64,000 bases of DNA, taken from assembly GCF_900106035.1 (NCBI RefSeq), contig NZ_FNUC01000003.1, positions 248,001 to 312,000 of the forward strand, in the 5' to 3' direction. Of the stretch, positions 17,081 to 26,947 are shown piece after piece. This stretch comes from Jiangella alba (GTDB lineage: Bacteria; Actinomycetota; Actinomycetes; Jiangellales; Jiangellaceae). The notes beneath the pieces were generated by a model that was given only the letters and a program-made list of their open reading frames with translations, was not told the origin of the DNA and did not search any database. The position numbers and the translations under genes are program-made. Within the stretch, counting starts at the first letter, position 1. Every line of letters starts with the position of its first letter.

Positions 17081-18063
17081 CAGCGCGGGACGGGGACCGT
17101 GGCCAGGACCGTCTCGAGCACGGAGTCGGCGGTGACGCCCTCCATCTCGGCCTCCGGCCGCAGCGTCAGGCGGTGCCGCAGCGTCGGCCGGGCCAGCGCC
17201 TTGACGTCGTCGGGCGTGACGTACCCGCGCCCGGACAGCCAGGCCCACGCGCGCGCCGTCTTGAGCAGCGCCGTCGCGCCACGCGGCGAGACGCCCAGCT
17301 GCACCGACGGCGACGTGCGGGTGGCCCGGCAGACGTCGACGACGTAGCCGAGCATGTCGGGCTCGACCCGGACGGCGGCGACGGCCTCGCGTGCGGCCGC
17401 GAGGTCGTCCGGCCCGGCCACCGCCTGGACCCCGGCGGCCGCGAGGTCGCGCGGGTCGAACCCGTCGGCGTGCCGGCGCAGCACCGCGATCTCGTCGTCG
17501 CGCTCGGGCACCGTGACGGTGAGCTTGAGCAGGAAGCGGTCCAGCTGCGCCTCGGGCAGCGGGTAGGTGCCCTCGTACTCGACCGGGTTCTGGGTGGCGG
17601 CGACGAGGAACGGGTCGGGCAGCGGCCGTGGCCGGCCGTCGACGGAGACCTGCCGCTCCTCCATCGCCTCCAGCAGCGCGGCCTGCGTCTTCGGCGGCGT
17701 CCGGTTGATCTCGTCGGCGAGCAGCAGGTTGGTGAAGACCGGGCCCTCGACGAAGGAGAACTCCGCCGTGCGCGCGTCGTAGACCAGCGAGCCGGTGATG
17801 TCGCCGGGCATGAGGTCGGGGGTGAACTGCACCCGCTTCGTCTCGACCCGCAGCGTCGTCGCGAGCGCCCGCACCAGCAGCGTCTTCGCGACGCCGGGCA
17901 CGCCCTCGAGGAGCACGTGACCGCGGCAGAGCAGCCCGATGACCAGGCCGCTCACCACGGCGTCCTGCCCGACGACGGCCTTCGCGACCTCTTCGCGGAC
18001 GGTGGTCAGCGCCGCGCGGGCGGCGTCGGAGGTGGGAGCGGGGGACTGCGCCGAGAACGTCAC
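17080..18063 (-). CDS. MoxR-family AAA+ ATPase
   Basis: A 327-residue cytosolic ATPase. Walker A is GVPGVAKT at residues 54-61, Walker B is LLLADEINR, and sensor and arginine-finger regions follow (VAATQNPVEYEGTYPLPEAQ, then LDRFL). The GTG start overlaps the stop of DUF4350 (GTGA). MoxR ATPases act as chaperones that insert cofactors or remodel complexes, usually with a DUF58/VWA partner encoded next to them, as here. Length and motif order are typical and nothing is missing. Confidence 0.93.
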   Translation of the reverse strand: MTFSAQSPAPTSDAARAALTTVREEVAKAVVGQDAVVSGLVIGLLCRGHVLLEGVPGVAKTLLVRALATTLRVETKRVQFTPDLMPGDITGSLVYDARTAEFSFVEGPVFTNLLLADEINRTPPKTQAALLEAMEERQVSVDGRPRPLPDPFLVAATQNPVEYEGTYPLPEAQLDRFLLKLTVTVPERDDEIAVLRRHADGFDPRDLAAAGVQAVAGPDDLAAAREAVAAVRVEPDMLGYVVDVCRATRTSPSVQLGVSPRGATALLKTARAWAWLSGRGYVTPDDVKALARPTLRHRLTLRPEAEMEGVTADSVLETVLATVPVPR

Positions 18064-19286
18064 GATGGACGGGGATCCTTTCCGGTGGGCGACGTGCCGG
18101 TGGCCCGGGGGACACCGGCATTCTCCAGGTCGTCGAGGTCGTCGGCCAGCCGCACCAGGGCGGCGTCGTCGGCCGGCGGCGGGCCGGCCAGCAGCGCGGT
18201 GATCTGCGCGGCGGGCCGGCCGGTGCGGGCGGCGAGCGTGGCGGCCAGGGCGCCGACGGCGTCGGGCCCGGCCTCGCCGGTCTCGCCGGGCAGCCGGGCG
18301 GACGCGGCCAGCCGGCGGATCGCGGCCGCCCGGAGCAGCCCGGCGGCGTGCTCGCGGGACCGGCCGCGGCGGTACAGCCGGGCCCGTCCCTCCGTGGTCT
18401 CACTGGCCCGGACGACGACCGGCAGCGGCTCGGTGACCAGCCGGCCCAGCCGCCGCGCCCGCCACACGGCGGCCAGCGCCACGGCGATCGCCAGTTGCCA
18501 GGCGCCGGCCCGCACCCAGCCGGGCAGCTCGTCGGTGAACGCGGCCGGCGCGTCGGTGCCCTGCTCGGGGATGGGGCGGTACCAGATCAGCCGCCGCGTC
18601 TCGCCGAGCAGCCCCAGCGCCAGCGCGGCGTTGCCGTCGTCGTCGAGGTACTCGTTCGTCAGCGGTTCGGCGGTGCCGAGCAGCACCACCTGGCCGCCGC
18701 TCTCCGTCGACGACACCGCCAGCGCCGGCTCGCCGTCGACGGCGTAGCAGGCGGCGCCCTCGGACCGGCTGAGGTCGCCGCTGAAGCCGAGCCCGCCCAG
18801 CCGTGCCGACCCGGCCCGTTCGGCGACCGGCAGCCCGCAGCCGGGCTCGACCGTGCCGGGCGCGTCGACCAGCACGGCCGTCAGCCCCGGCGCGTAGTCG
18901 GGAACCCGCAGCTCGGGCGCCACCAGCACCAGCCGGGCGCCGGTGTCGACGAGGCGGTCGATCTGGCCGGTCGTCAGCAGGTCGGGCACCGTCACCAGCA
19001 CGGTGTCGTCGGGGCCCGCGGCCGCGACGGCGTCGGCGTTGCCGCGCACGGACGTGATGTCGACGCCCTGCTCGGCCAGCAGCGTGGCCAGCGCCCGCGC
19101 GCCCGGGTTGTCGACGCCCTCGGGATCGAGGTAGCCGCGGCCGGCCTGGCTCTGCACGATGCCCAGGACGACGGCCGTGACCAGCAGGAACGCTACGACC
19201 GCGAGCGGCCGGCGCCAGCGCCGCCAGTGCTCGGCGCTGGTGGGATCGAGCGGCCGCGACTCGGGCGGTGCGGTGGTCGTGCTCAC
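18060..19286 (-). CDS. DUF4350-domain membrane protein
   Basis: A 408-residue protein with a first transmembrane helix (LAVVAFLLVTAVVLGIV) after a short cytoplasmic N-terminus and a second near residue 270 (WQLAIAVALAAVW). Between them is a DUF4350 domain of GATase-like fold (DTVLVTVPDLLTTGQIDRLV). It starts at a GTG overlapping the stop of the DUF4129 gene and ends inside the MoxR start. It is a regular member of the DUF4129/DUF4350/MoxR/DUF58 unit. Molecular function is unknown. Confidence 0.85.
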   Translation of the reverse strand: MSTTTAPPESRPLDPTSAEHWRRWRRPLAVVAFLLVTAVVLGIVQSQAGRGYLDPEGVDNPGARALATLLAEQGVDITSVRGNADAVAAAGPDDTVLVTVPDLLTTGQIDRLVDTGARLVLVAPELRVPDYAPGLTAVLVDAPGTVEPGCGLPVAERAGSARLGGLGFSGDLSRSEGAACYAVDGEPALAVSSTESGGQVVLLGTAEPLTNEYLDDDGNAALALGLLGETRRLIWYRPIPEQGTDAPAAFTDELPGWVRAGAWQLAIAVALAAVWRARRLGRLVTEPLPVVVRASETTEGRARLYRRGRSREHAAGLLRAAAIRRLAASARLPGETGEAGPDAVGALAATLAARTGRPAAQITALLAGPPPADDAALVRLADDLDDLENAGVPRATGTSPTGKDPRPS

Positions 19287-19948
19287 CGGGGCACCGCCAG
19301 GACGGGCCCGCCGGTGGCCGGCTCGGGCCGCGGCCGCGCCGCGGCGACGGCGTCGTCGAGCTCGCGCAGCAGCAGGTCGTCGGCCTGCGTCGCCGCCGCC
19401 CCGCCGTAGCGGACGCCGTCGAACAGCCGGGCGCCCGCGTGCATGCCGCCGTCCGGTCGTGGGAGGTCGCCGAGCAGCGTCGCGGCCTCGCGGGCCGCCT
19501 CGTCCGCCGTGCGGCCGGCCCGCGGGTCCAGGACGCCGCGCTCCTCCAGCCCGGCGACGACGGCGCGGAACCGTTCGACGACGGCGGCCGGCCAGTCGCC
19601 GCGCCCGGCGGCGGCGTCGGCCGCGGCGCGGTACTCGGCGGCGCTGCGCCGGCGGCCGGGCAGGACGGCGCCGGAGCGGGCGGCGTTGCGCTTGGCCAGC
19701 GGCCCGGCCCGGAGGATCACCAGGGTCGCGAACCCGACCGCGATGGCGACCACGATGGCCAGCCCCAGCTGGGTGGACAGCGTCCCGGTCGCCGCCTCGA
19801 GGACGCGTTCCAGCTGCTCGGAGAGCCAGCGCAGCACCCTCGTCACGATGGGGGTGTCGCGCTCGTAGGACGGCTTCGCGAGCTCCTGCCGGGCGAGCTC
19901 GCGCGCCTCGTCGCGGCCGAGGTCGACCGGGATCGACGCCGCGATCAC
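19283..19948 (-). CDS. DUF4129-domain protein
   Basis: The frame is open for 495 codons but the gene is the last 221, from the GTG that overlaps the stop of the upstream membrane protein (GTGA). One transmembrane helix is visible (LGLAIVVAIAVGFATLVIL). The DUF4129 domain follows with RAVVAGLEERGVLDPRAGRT and EAATLLGD. The N-terminal RDEARELARQELAKPSY is a typical start for the family. DUF4129 occurs at the end of transglutaminase-like proteins and in MoxR operons; its role is unknown. Confidence 0.85.
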   Translation of the reverse strand: MIAASIPVDLGRDEARELARQELAKPSYERDTPIVTRVLRWLSEQLERVLEAATGTLSTQLGLAIVVAIAVGFATLVILRAGPLAKRNAARSGAVLPGRRRSAAEYRAAADAAAGRGDWPAAVVERFRAVVAGLEERGVLDPRAGRTADEAAREAATLLGDLPRPDGGMHAGARLFDGVRYGGAAATQADDLLLRELDDAVAAARPRPEPATGGPVLAVPR

Positions 19949-21789
19949 GGCGAGCCCGGAGGCGCTCCGCTGCCGCCGCGTCCGTGCAGGTCGACGCCGG
20001 CCGCGCGGGCGAGCTCGATGTCGAGGCCCTCGCGCCGGATGCGCCGGTCGATGTACAGCAGCGCCGTGGCCGCCGCCGCGAACGGCGCCGTGATGGTCGC
20101 CGAGATCATGCCGGCCAGTGTGTTCAGCACGTACCAGGTGACGGGGTCGTCGGCGGCGCTGGTGCCGAGCATGGACGGCACGCCGAACGGCACCGCCACC
20201 ACCTGCCCGATCAGGAACGTGATGAACAGGATCAGCAGCAGGATGGCGAACACCCGCCACCACGACGTCTTCACCAGCGTCGCCGACCGCCGCAGCGACT
20301 CGACCACCCGGATCGGCCGCGTCGCGCCCTCGGCCGTCGTCGTCTCCAGCATGAGCGACGGCGTCGACAGCGCGTAGCGCACGTACAGCCAGATGGTCAC
20401 CGGGACCGCGGCCACCCCCAGCAGCACGACCAGTGCTGCCGCCGCCGTCCCGCCGACGGCCGCCAGCCCCAGCGCCGCCAGCAGCACCACGATGGCCGGA
20501 CTGAAGTAGATCAGCGTGTACAGGAAGGTCAGCCCCAGCAGCCGCGGCAACCGGCCCTTCGACTCGCGCCAGGCCTGCCCGATGCTGAGGTCGCGGCCCA
20601 GCACCGCCTGCCCCACCACCACCGTCAGCACCCCGGTCAGGAACACCGTGACGACGACGGTGACCAGCCAGCCGATCAGCGCCGCCGGAATGCCCCGCGC
20701 CAGCGCGTCGAACGTCTCGGCCTCGGTCATGCCGAGGTCGGGCTGGGTGATGGTCTCGCCGAACACCCACGCCAGCAGCGCCGACGACAGGATCTGCGTC
20801 GTCGCCGCCACGACCGCGGACAGGCCGAGCATGGCGGCGAGGTTGCGGCGGATGGTCGTGATGGCGCCGTCGAGGATCTCCGTGACGCCGAGCGGGCGCA
20901 GCGGGATGACGCCCGGCTTCACGTCGGGCGCCCGCCAGGCCGGTCCCGGGCCGTTCGACCAGGCGCCGTAGCCCGGCTGCCCGTAGCCCGGCTGGCCGTA
21001 GCCCGGCTGCCCGTAGCCCGGCTGGCCGTAGCCCGGCTGGCCCTGGCGGGGGTCGCCGTAGGCCGGGCCCTGGCCGGGCTGGCCTGCGCCGGGCTGGCCC
21101 GCGCCGGGCGGGCCGGTGTAGGTGGGGCCGCCGGGACGGTCCCAGCCGCCCGGCTGGCCGGCGGACGGCCGCTGCCAGCCCTGCGGGGACTGGTCCCAGC
21201 CGCTGCCCGGACCCCAGCCGCCGGCGTTCCAGCCGCTGCCCTGGCTGCTCTGGCCGCCCGGTTCGCCGGGGCCGCCGACCTGCCTGCCCTGTCCGCCGGG
21301 GCGGTCGTCCTGCCCGCCTGGTCCGGCGCCTGGGTGGCCCGGTCCGGCGCCCGGGTGGCCGGGGCCGGCGCCCGGCTGGCCCGGGCCGCCCGCCGGCATC
21401 CCCGGCTGCTGCGGCGACCAGCCCGGATACGGCGGCGGCGCGGGCGGGGCCACCGGCTCGGCGCCGCTCACCTGTCCAGCGCCCGCCTGCGCGGCAGCGC
21501 CCGTCTGCGCGGCACCGCCCGTCTGCGCGGCACCACCCGTCTGCGCGGCAGCGCCCGCCGAGCCGCTGCCGCCGCTCGCGAACGGGTTCGGCCGAGCCGA
21601 CTGGGCCGCGTGCGCGTCGCCCGCCTGGGCGTCGCCCGACTGAACCGTCCGCGCGTCGCCCGCCGAGCCGCTGTCGCCGCCCGCCTGGGCCGCGTCGCCG
21701 TCCGGGGCGGGCACGTGGCCGCCGCGCGTCGCGTCGTCCTCGCGCGCCGCGTCGTCGTCCGGCGGAGGCGCCCCCGCGATCCCGGACAT
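19945..21789 (-). CDS. Multi-pass membrane protein with long disordered N-terminus
   Basis: A 614-residue protein started at the ATG behind GGAGAAGGGAG. Residues 1-300 are low-complexity Gly/Pro/Ala/Gln, including AQTGGAAQTGGAAQTG repeats and five tandem GQPGY units. The C-terminal 300 residues begin with IPLRPLGVTEILDGAITTIRR, the entry to a membrane domain related to that of glycerophosphoryl diester phosphodiesterases, with about six hydrophobic helices. No catalytic domain of that enzyme is present. It is the first gene of the coupled five-gene set and lies divergent from mtrA. Confidence 0.82.
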   Translation of the reverse strand: MSGIAGAPPPDDDAAREDDATRGGHVPAPDGDAAQAGGDSGSAGDARTVQSGDAQAGDAHAAQSARPNPFASGGSGSAGAAAQTGGAAQTGGAAQTGAAAQAGAGQVSGAEPVAPPAPPPYPGWSPQQPGMPAGGPGQPGAGPGHPGAGPGHPGAGPGGQDDRPGGQGRQVGGPGEPGGQSSQGSGWNAGGWGPGSGWDQSPQGWQRPSAGQPGGWDRPGGPTYTGPPGAGQPGAGQPGQGPAYGDPRQGQPGYGQPGYGQPGYGQPGYGQPGYGAWSNGPGPAWRAPDVKPGVIPLRPLGVTEILDGAITTIRRNLAAMLGLSAVVAATTQILSSALLAWVFGETITQPDLGMTEAETFDALARGIPAALIGWLVTVVVTVFLTGVLTVVVGQAVLGRDLSIGQAWRESKGRLPRLLGLTFLYTLIYFSPAIVVLLAALGLAAVGGTAAAALVVLLGVAAVPVTIWLYVRYALSTPSLMLETTTAEGATRPIRVVESLRRSATLVKTSWWRVFAILLLILFITFLIGQVVAVPFGVPSMLGTSAADDPVTWYVLNTLAGMISATITAPFAAAATALLYIDRRIRREGLDIELARAAGVDLHGRGGSGAPPGSP

Positions 21790-22021
21790 CGGGCTCCCTT
21801 CTCCGGCGCCGGACGGCCGTCGCGGGCCGATCCGGCGCATGCTCCGCACGCCCCTGGGCGCTGTGGCCGTCGCCGTCGCAGGCCCGCGAACCCCCGCGGA
21901 CCCGCCGGTCTCACCTCAATCCTGTCACGTCCTGCGGGCTCTGCTCAGACGAGCCACCGGCGCGCCCGACGGCACGCTGGCGAGCAACTTTTTCACTCTG
22001 AGGCCTCTTCGGTGTCACGAT

Positions 22022-22705
22022 ATGGACATGAAGGGACGTGTGCTCATCGTCGACGACGACACAGCGTTGGCGGAGATGCTAGGGATTGTGCTGCGTGGCG
22101 AGGGGTACGAGCACGCCATCATCACGCGTGGCGACGACGTTCTGCCGGCGTTCCGCGAGTTCAAGCCCGACCTCGTGCTGCTCGATCTCATGCTCCCCGG
22201 CCGCGACGGCATCGACGTGTGCAAGGAGATCCGCGCCGAGTCCGGTGTGCCCATCGTCATGCTGACCGCCAAGAGCGACACCGTCGACATCGTCGTGGGC
22301 CTCGAGTCCGGCGCCGACGACTACGTCGTCAAGCCGTTCAAGCCGAAGGAACTGGTCGCCCGCGTGCGGGCCCGGTTGCGCCGCACCGACGACCCCAAGC
22401 CCGAGACCCTGCAGGTCGGTGACGTCGTCATCGACGTCGCCGGTCACTCGGTCAAACGCGACGGCCAGCCGATCTCGCTGACGCCGCTGGAATTCGACCT
22501 CCTCGCCTGCCTGGCCCGGCGCCCGTGGCAGGTGTTCACCCGCGAGGAGCTGCTCGAGAAGGTGTGGGGCTACCGCCACGCCACCGACACCCGCCTGGTC
22601 AACGTGCACGTGCAGCGGCTGCGCTCCAAGATCGAGCACGACCCCGAACGACCCGAGATCGTCGTGACCGTCCGTGGTGTGGGGTACAAGGCCGGACCTG
22701 GGTGA
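22022..22705 (+). CDS. mtrA: Two-component response regulator MtrA
   Basis: A 227-residue OmpR/PhoB-type regulator. The receiver domain holds the acidic pair in LIVDDD, the phospho-acceptor D55 in LVLLDLMLPG, and the conserved Lys in VVKPFKPKE. The winged-helix output domain has LTPLEFDLLACLARRP and VHVQRLRSKIE. MtrA controls cell division, envelope and replication genes in actinobacteria. ATG at 22022 or 22028 are both possible; no strong ribosome site is seen. mtrB follows after four bases. Confidence 0.96.
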   Translation: MDMKGRVLIVDDDTALAEMLGIVLRGEGYEHAIITRGDDVLPAFREFKPDLVLLDLMLPGRDGIDVCKEIRAESGVPIVMLTAKSDTVDIVVGLESGADDYVVKPFKPKELVARVRARLRRTDDPKPETLQVGDVVIDVAGHSVKRDGQPISLTPLEFDLLACLARRPWQVFTREELLEKVWGYRHATDTRLVNVHVQRLRSKIEHDPERPEIVVTVRGVGYKAGPG

Positions 22706-22709
22706 GCGG

Positions 22710-24506
22710 ATGATCGGTCCCGTCGGCGGGGATGACGCGGGGGCGGCAGCGGCGGGCGCGGGAGCCGACGCGCTGTCGCGATTCCTGCCGCGCCTGGCCC
22801 AGTGGTCGATGCGGCCGTGGCGGCTGGTCCGGGGCGCCTGGCGGCGCTCGATCCAGCTGCGCGTCATCACGGCGACGCTGGCGTTGTCGCTGGTCGTCGT
22901 GTCGCTGCTGGGGGTGACGCTGTCGCGGCAGATCACCGACGGCCTGCTGCGGGCACACGCCGACGCCGCCGTCGCCGACGCCGCCGCGGGCGTCGACAGC
23001 GCCCAGCGCACGCTCGCGGTGTCCGACGCACCGCCCGACGAACTGCGGCAGACGCTCACCAGCATCGTCGAGACGCTCGCGGCCAGCGGCAACACGTCCG
23101 CCGCGAGCGACCCGCTGTACGAGATCGTCGTGCTCGGCGGCGAGGGCGCACGCACCTACCGCTCCGGCGTCAGCCCGCTCAGCGTGCCCGGCTCGCTGCG
23201 CGACCGCGTCGCCGACGAGGAGCGGATCTTCCGCACGTACACCTCCATCCGCTACCTCGACGGCCGCGAGGTGCCCGGCCTGGCCGTCGGCGGGCAGATC
23301 ACCGACCCCTACGGCGGCGACTACGAGCTCTACTACCTGTTCCCGCTGACCGAGCAGCAGCAGACCGTCGACCTCGTCCTGACGGCGCTGACGACGGCCG
23401 GCGTGCTGCTGATCGTGCTGCTGTGCGCGCTGGCCTGGTTGGTCGCGCGGCAGGTCGTGACGCCGGTGCGGCTGGCGGCGCGCATCGCCGAACGGTTCTC
23501 GGCCGGCAACCTCGCCGAACGCATGGCCGTCCGCGGCCGCGACGACCTCGCCCGGCTGGCGATGAGCTTCAACCAGATGGCGGCCAGCCTGCAGCACCAG
23601 ATCGGCCAGCTCGAGGACCTCTCGCGCATGCAGCAGCAGTTCGTCTCCGACGTCTCGCACGAGCTGCGCACGCCGCTGACCACGGTGCGCATGGCCGCCG
23701 ACGTCCTGTACGAGTCGCGCGGCCAGTTCGACGCCGTCACCGAACGCTCCGTCGAACTGCTGCAGGCCCAGCTCGACCGGTTCGAGGCGCTGCTCACCGA
23801 CCTGCTGGAGATCAGCCGGTTCGACGCCGGCGCCGCCGCGCTCAACGCCGAGCGGTACGACGTCCGCGACGTCGTGCACAAGGTGGTCGACGCCGCCACG
23901 CCGCTGGCCGTCGAGAAGGGCAGTGAGCTGGTCGTCGACGTCCCGGTCGAGCCGGCGATGGCCGAGATCGACGCCCGGCGCATCGAGCGCATCGTCCGAA
24001 ACCTCGTCGTCAACGCCGTCGAGCACGGTGAGGGCCACGACGTCCGCATCACCGTCGCCGCCGACGACCACGCCGTCGCCGTCACCGTCCGCGACCACGG
24101 CGTCGGCCTGAAGCCGGGGGAGTCGTCGCTGGTCTTCCACCGGTTCTGGCGGGCCGACCCGGCCCGGGCGCGGACCACCGGCGGCACCGGCCTCGGGCTG
24201 TCCATCGCGCTGGAGGACGCCCGGCTGCACGGCGGCTGGCTGCAGGCGTGGGGCGAACCGGGCGAGGGGTCGCAGTTCCGGCTCACGCTGCCCCGGCTGG
24301 CCGGCGACGACCTGCGCTCGTCGCCGCTGGCCCTCGTCCCCGGCGATGTCGGCGACGGGCTGATGGACGCCAGCGCCATCGGGGCGCCGTACCGCCGGCT
24401 GCTGTCGTCCGCCGACGAGCCGTCGCCGGTCTCGTCCGCGGCTCCGCCCGAGGTCACCCCGTCGTCGTCTCCGTCGGCGTCGGCGGAGGAGGTGCGGCAT
24501 GGGTAG
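22710..24506 (+). CDS. mtrB: Sensor histidine kinase MtrB
   Basis: A 598-residue membrane kinase. Transmembrane helices flank an extracellular sensing region: LRVITATLALSLVVVSLLGV near residue 60 and VLLIVLLCALAWLVARQVV near 240. A HAMP segment follows, then the dimerisation helix with H317 in FVSDVSHELRTPLTT, and the ATPase boxes RNLVVNAVEHGEG, VRDHGVGL and GGTGLGLSIA. The N-terminus has a cytoplasmic RPWRLVRGAWRRS segment, and a Ser/Pro tail follows residue 540. It phosphorylates MtrA. The last eight bases overlap lpqB. Confidence 0.96.
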   Translation: MIGPVGGDDAGAAAAGAGADALSRFLPRLAQWSMRPWRLVRGAWRRSIQLRVITATLALSLVVVSLLGVTLSRQITDGLLRAHADAAVADAAAGVDSAQRTLAVSDAPPDELRQTLTSIVETLAASGNTSAASDPLYEIVVLGGEGARTYRSGVSPLSVPGSLRDRVADEERIFRTYTSIRYLDGREVPGLAVGGQITDPYGGDYELYYLFPLTEQQQTVDLVLTALTTAGVLLIVLLCALAWLVARQVVTPVRLAARIAERFSAGNLAERMAVRGRDDLARLAMSFNQMAASLQHQIGQLEDLSRMQQQFVSDVSHELRTPLTTVRMAADVLYESRGQFDAVTERSVELLQAQLDRFEALLTDLLEISRFDAGAAALNAERYDVRDVVHKVVDAATPLAVEKGSELVVDVPVEPAMAEIDARRIERIVRNLVVNAVEHGEGHDVRITVAADDHAVAVTVRDHGVGLKPGESSLVFHRFWRADPARARTTGGTGLGLSIALEDARLHGGWLQAWGEPGEGSQFRLTLPRLAGDDLRSSPLALVPGDVGDGLMDASAIGAPYRRLLSSADEPSPVSSAAPPEVTPSSSPSASAEEVRHG

Positions 24507-26247
24507 CCGCGCCGCCGTCACCGTCGCCGTGCTCGCCGCCGCGGCCGTCGTCGCCGGGTGCAGCGAGATCCCGACGTCCGGCCCGGTCGTCGACGCGGGC
24601 GCCGTCGGGCCGCAGGCCGACGACCAGAGCCGCTACATCGAGGTCATCGAGGCGCCGCCGCAGCCCGGCATGACGCCGAAGGAGATCGTCGACGGCTTCA
24701 TCGAGGCCATGGCGTCCTACCAGCCCGGTTACGAGACCGCCCGCGAGTACCTCACCGAGGAGGCCGGCGCGGAGTGGGACCCGTACGCCCGCGTCGGCGT
24801 GTACTACGAGCCCAAGCCCGACACCCAGCAGCTCAGCGACAACGTCGTCCACGTGAAGACGACGCCGCGCGGCGAGGTCGGCCCCGACGGCGCGTTCAGC
24901 GAGGGCGACGGCCGGCTGCCGCGCGAGTTCGACCTGCAGCTCGACCAGGTCGACGGCGAGTGGCGCATCGCCAACCCGCCGCCGGGCATCCTCGTGTCCG
25001 ACTTCAGCTTCGAGCGCGAGTACCAGGCCCGCAACATCTACTTCTTCGACCCGGGCTTCGAGGTGCTGGTGCCCGACGTCGTCTACCTGCCGCGCACCGC
25101 CAACGACGCCACCGCGACGCTGCTGGCCCGCAAGGTGCTGAGCGGTCCGACCGAGTGGCTGGCGCCCGCCGTCGCCACCGCGTTCCGGCCCGACGCCGAG
25201 CTCGCCATCGACGCCGTCCCCGTCCGCGACGGCGTCGCCACCGTCGAGCTGGGCGCGGGCGCCGCGCTGGCCGGGCCGGAGGAGCGCGAGCGCATGGTCG
25301 CCCAGCTGGCGTGGACCCTCGGTGTCCTGCCCGAGGTCGAGAAGGTCGAGGTGCTGGCCGACAAGCTGCCGCTGATCTCCGGTGACCCGATGTCGCCGCA
25401 GGAGCCGCCGCTGAGCTCGTACGACCCGTCCGTGCTGCCGTCCGGCACGCCGCTCTACGCCATCGGCGAGACCGGCGTCGTGTCGGTGTCCGACGGTGAG
25501 ATGACGCCCGTCCCCGGGCCGCTGGGCGAGCAGGCCGACGCGCACGAGGTGGCCGTCAACCTCGCCGCCAACCGCGGCATCGTGATCAACGCCGACCGCA
25601 CCGCCATCCAGGCCGCCTCGTTCGGCGAGGACGAGCCGCTGGAGACGCTGCTCACCGGCACCTCCCTCTCCTCGCCCGCCTGGGACCGCACCGGCCTCAT
25701 CTGGGCCGTCGACGCCGGCGCCCCCGCCCCCGGCATCGTCGTCGCCCGCCCCGACGGCCAGCCCGTCGCCGTCACCGCCCCCGAACTCACCGACCAGGCC
25801 GTCGACCACCTCGCCGTCTCACCCGACGGCACCCGCCTCGCCCTCGTCGCCGGCGGCCACGCCATGGTCGCCAACATCATCCGCGACGCCGACAGCGACG
25901 CGACGATCCGCATCGACCAGCCCCAGCCGATCGGCCCCTCCGGCCTCGCCCGCGACGTCGCCTGGAGCTCGACCAGCCCCTCCTGGAGCGCCGCCGACAC
26001 CGTCGTCATCCTGCTCGAGACCAAGTCCAACGCCGGCGAGACGACGGTCGAGCCCTACTACGCCGCCCTCTCCGGCCAAGAGACCCTCCCCCGCGGCGGC
26101 CTCCCCGCCGGCGACGCCGCCCACGTCGGCGCGGCCGCCGGCCTGCCCGTCGTGCTCGAGTCCGGTGACGGCGTGCTGTACGTGCAGCGGTCGAGCAACG
26201 CGTGGACGGAGATCGGGCCCGCCCGCAGCCCCGCCTACCCTGGCTGA
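24499..26247 (+). CDS. lpqB: Lipoprotein LpqB
   Basis: A 582-residue exported lipoprotein that interacts with MtrB in mycobacteria. The signal peptide ends in the lipobox VVAGC with Cys 21. A GerMN domain occupies roughly residues 170-280 (DATATLLARKVLSGPTEWL), and a C-terminal beta-propeller-like domain follows (VDHLAVSPDGTRLALVAGG). Overlap with mtrB fits a three-gene mtrA-mtrB-lpqB operon. The last third is extremely C-rich at third positions but remains in frame. Confidence 0.94.
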   Translation: MGSRAAVTVAVLAAAAVVAGCSEIPTSGPVVDAGAVGPQADDQSRYIEVIEAPPQPGMTPKEIVDGFIEAMASYQPGYETAREYLTEEAGAEWDPYARVGVYYEPKPDTQQLSDNVVHVKTTPRGEVGPDGAFSEGDGRLPREFDLQLDQVDGEWRIANPPPGILVSDFSFEREYQARNIYFFDPGFEVLVPDVVYLPRTANDATATLLARKVLSGPTEWLAPAVATAFRPDAELAIDAVPVRDGVATVELGAGAALAGPEERERMVAQLAWTLGVLPEVEKVEVLADKLPLISGDPMSPQEPPLSSYDPSVLPSGTPLYAIGETGVVSVSDGEMTPVPGPLGEQADAHEVAVNLAANRGIVINADRTAIQAASFGEDEPLETLLTGTSLSSPAWDRTGLIWAVDAGAPAPGIVVARPDGQPVAVTAPELTDQAVDHLAVSPDGTRLALVAGGHAMVANIIRDADSDATIRIDQPQPIGPSGLARDVAWSSTSPSWSAADTVVILLETKSNAGETTVEPYYAALSGQETLPRGGLPAGDAAHVGAAAGLPVVLESGDGVLYVQRSSNAWTEIGPARSPAYPG

Positions 26248-26947
26248 TGCCGCGCCCCTGTCCCGCCTGCTGCCGGCCGCCTGCTGCCGGCCGCCCGCTG
26301 CCGGCCGCCCGCTGGCTGACGCCCGCTCGCTGCCCGTGGAGACTGGCGCCGTAGTCGCCGCCGCCTTCACATCCGCTCTTCGCTGTCCGCTCGCCTCCTG
26401 CCGGCCGACGCTGCACCTCTTCGCCGGCTGCTGGCTGCCGGCCGCTCGCTCGCTGCTTGCTGGCCGCTTGCCGGTGCGGCCGGTGGGTGGCCGGTGGGTG
26501 GCCGGTGGCTGCTGCGCCGTGGTTTGCCACCGCCGACACGTCCACAGGTCCCTCACCTGGTCGGGCCACCATCCGGCCGACCTTGTCGGACCCATGGTGC
26601 ATGCTGGTTCCATGATCATTTACAGCCGCATCACAGCCCACACCAGCCAGCCCGAGAGCCACGCTCGCGCCGCCACCAGGCCCAGCCATCCTGAGAGCGC
26701 CGCCGACGCTACCGCCCGGACCAGCCGCGCCGAGGCAGCCGCCCGGACCAACCGCGCCGACGCTGCCGCCCGGACCAACCGCGCCGACGCTGCCGCCCGG
26801 AACAACCGCGCCGAGGCACCCGAGCACGCCACCGCGGCCGCTACCCGGTCCGGCCGCCCCGGCAGCACCGCCCGCGCCGCCACCCAGACCCTCCACGTCG
26901 TCGCCCGGGCCGGCCCTTCTCGTCCCGCCGGTCCACGCCGTGCCGGC
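26248..26947. other. Low-complexity stretch between lpqB and comF
   Basis: The first part holds four copies of CTGCCGGCCGCC-like units (about 26266-26315), then GGTGGGTGGCC repeats near 26480-26510. From 26594 the comF frame is open and contains three 27-bp units (26726-26806) that would encode RADAAARTN-type repeats. Whether this part is an N-terminal extension of comF or untranslated cannot be decided by eye; an ATG at 26594 or 26612 would include it. Confidence 0.6.
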
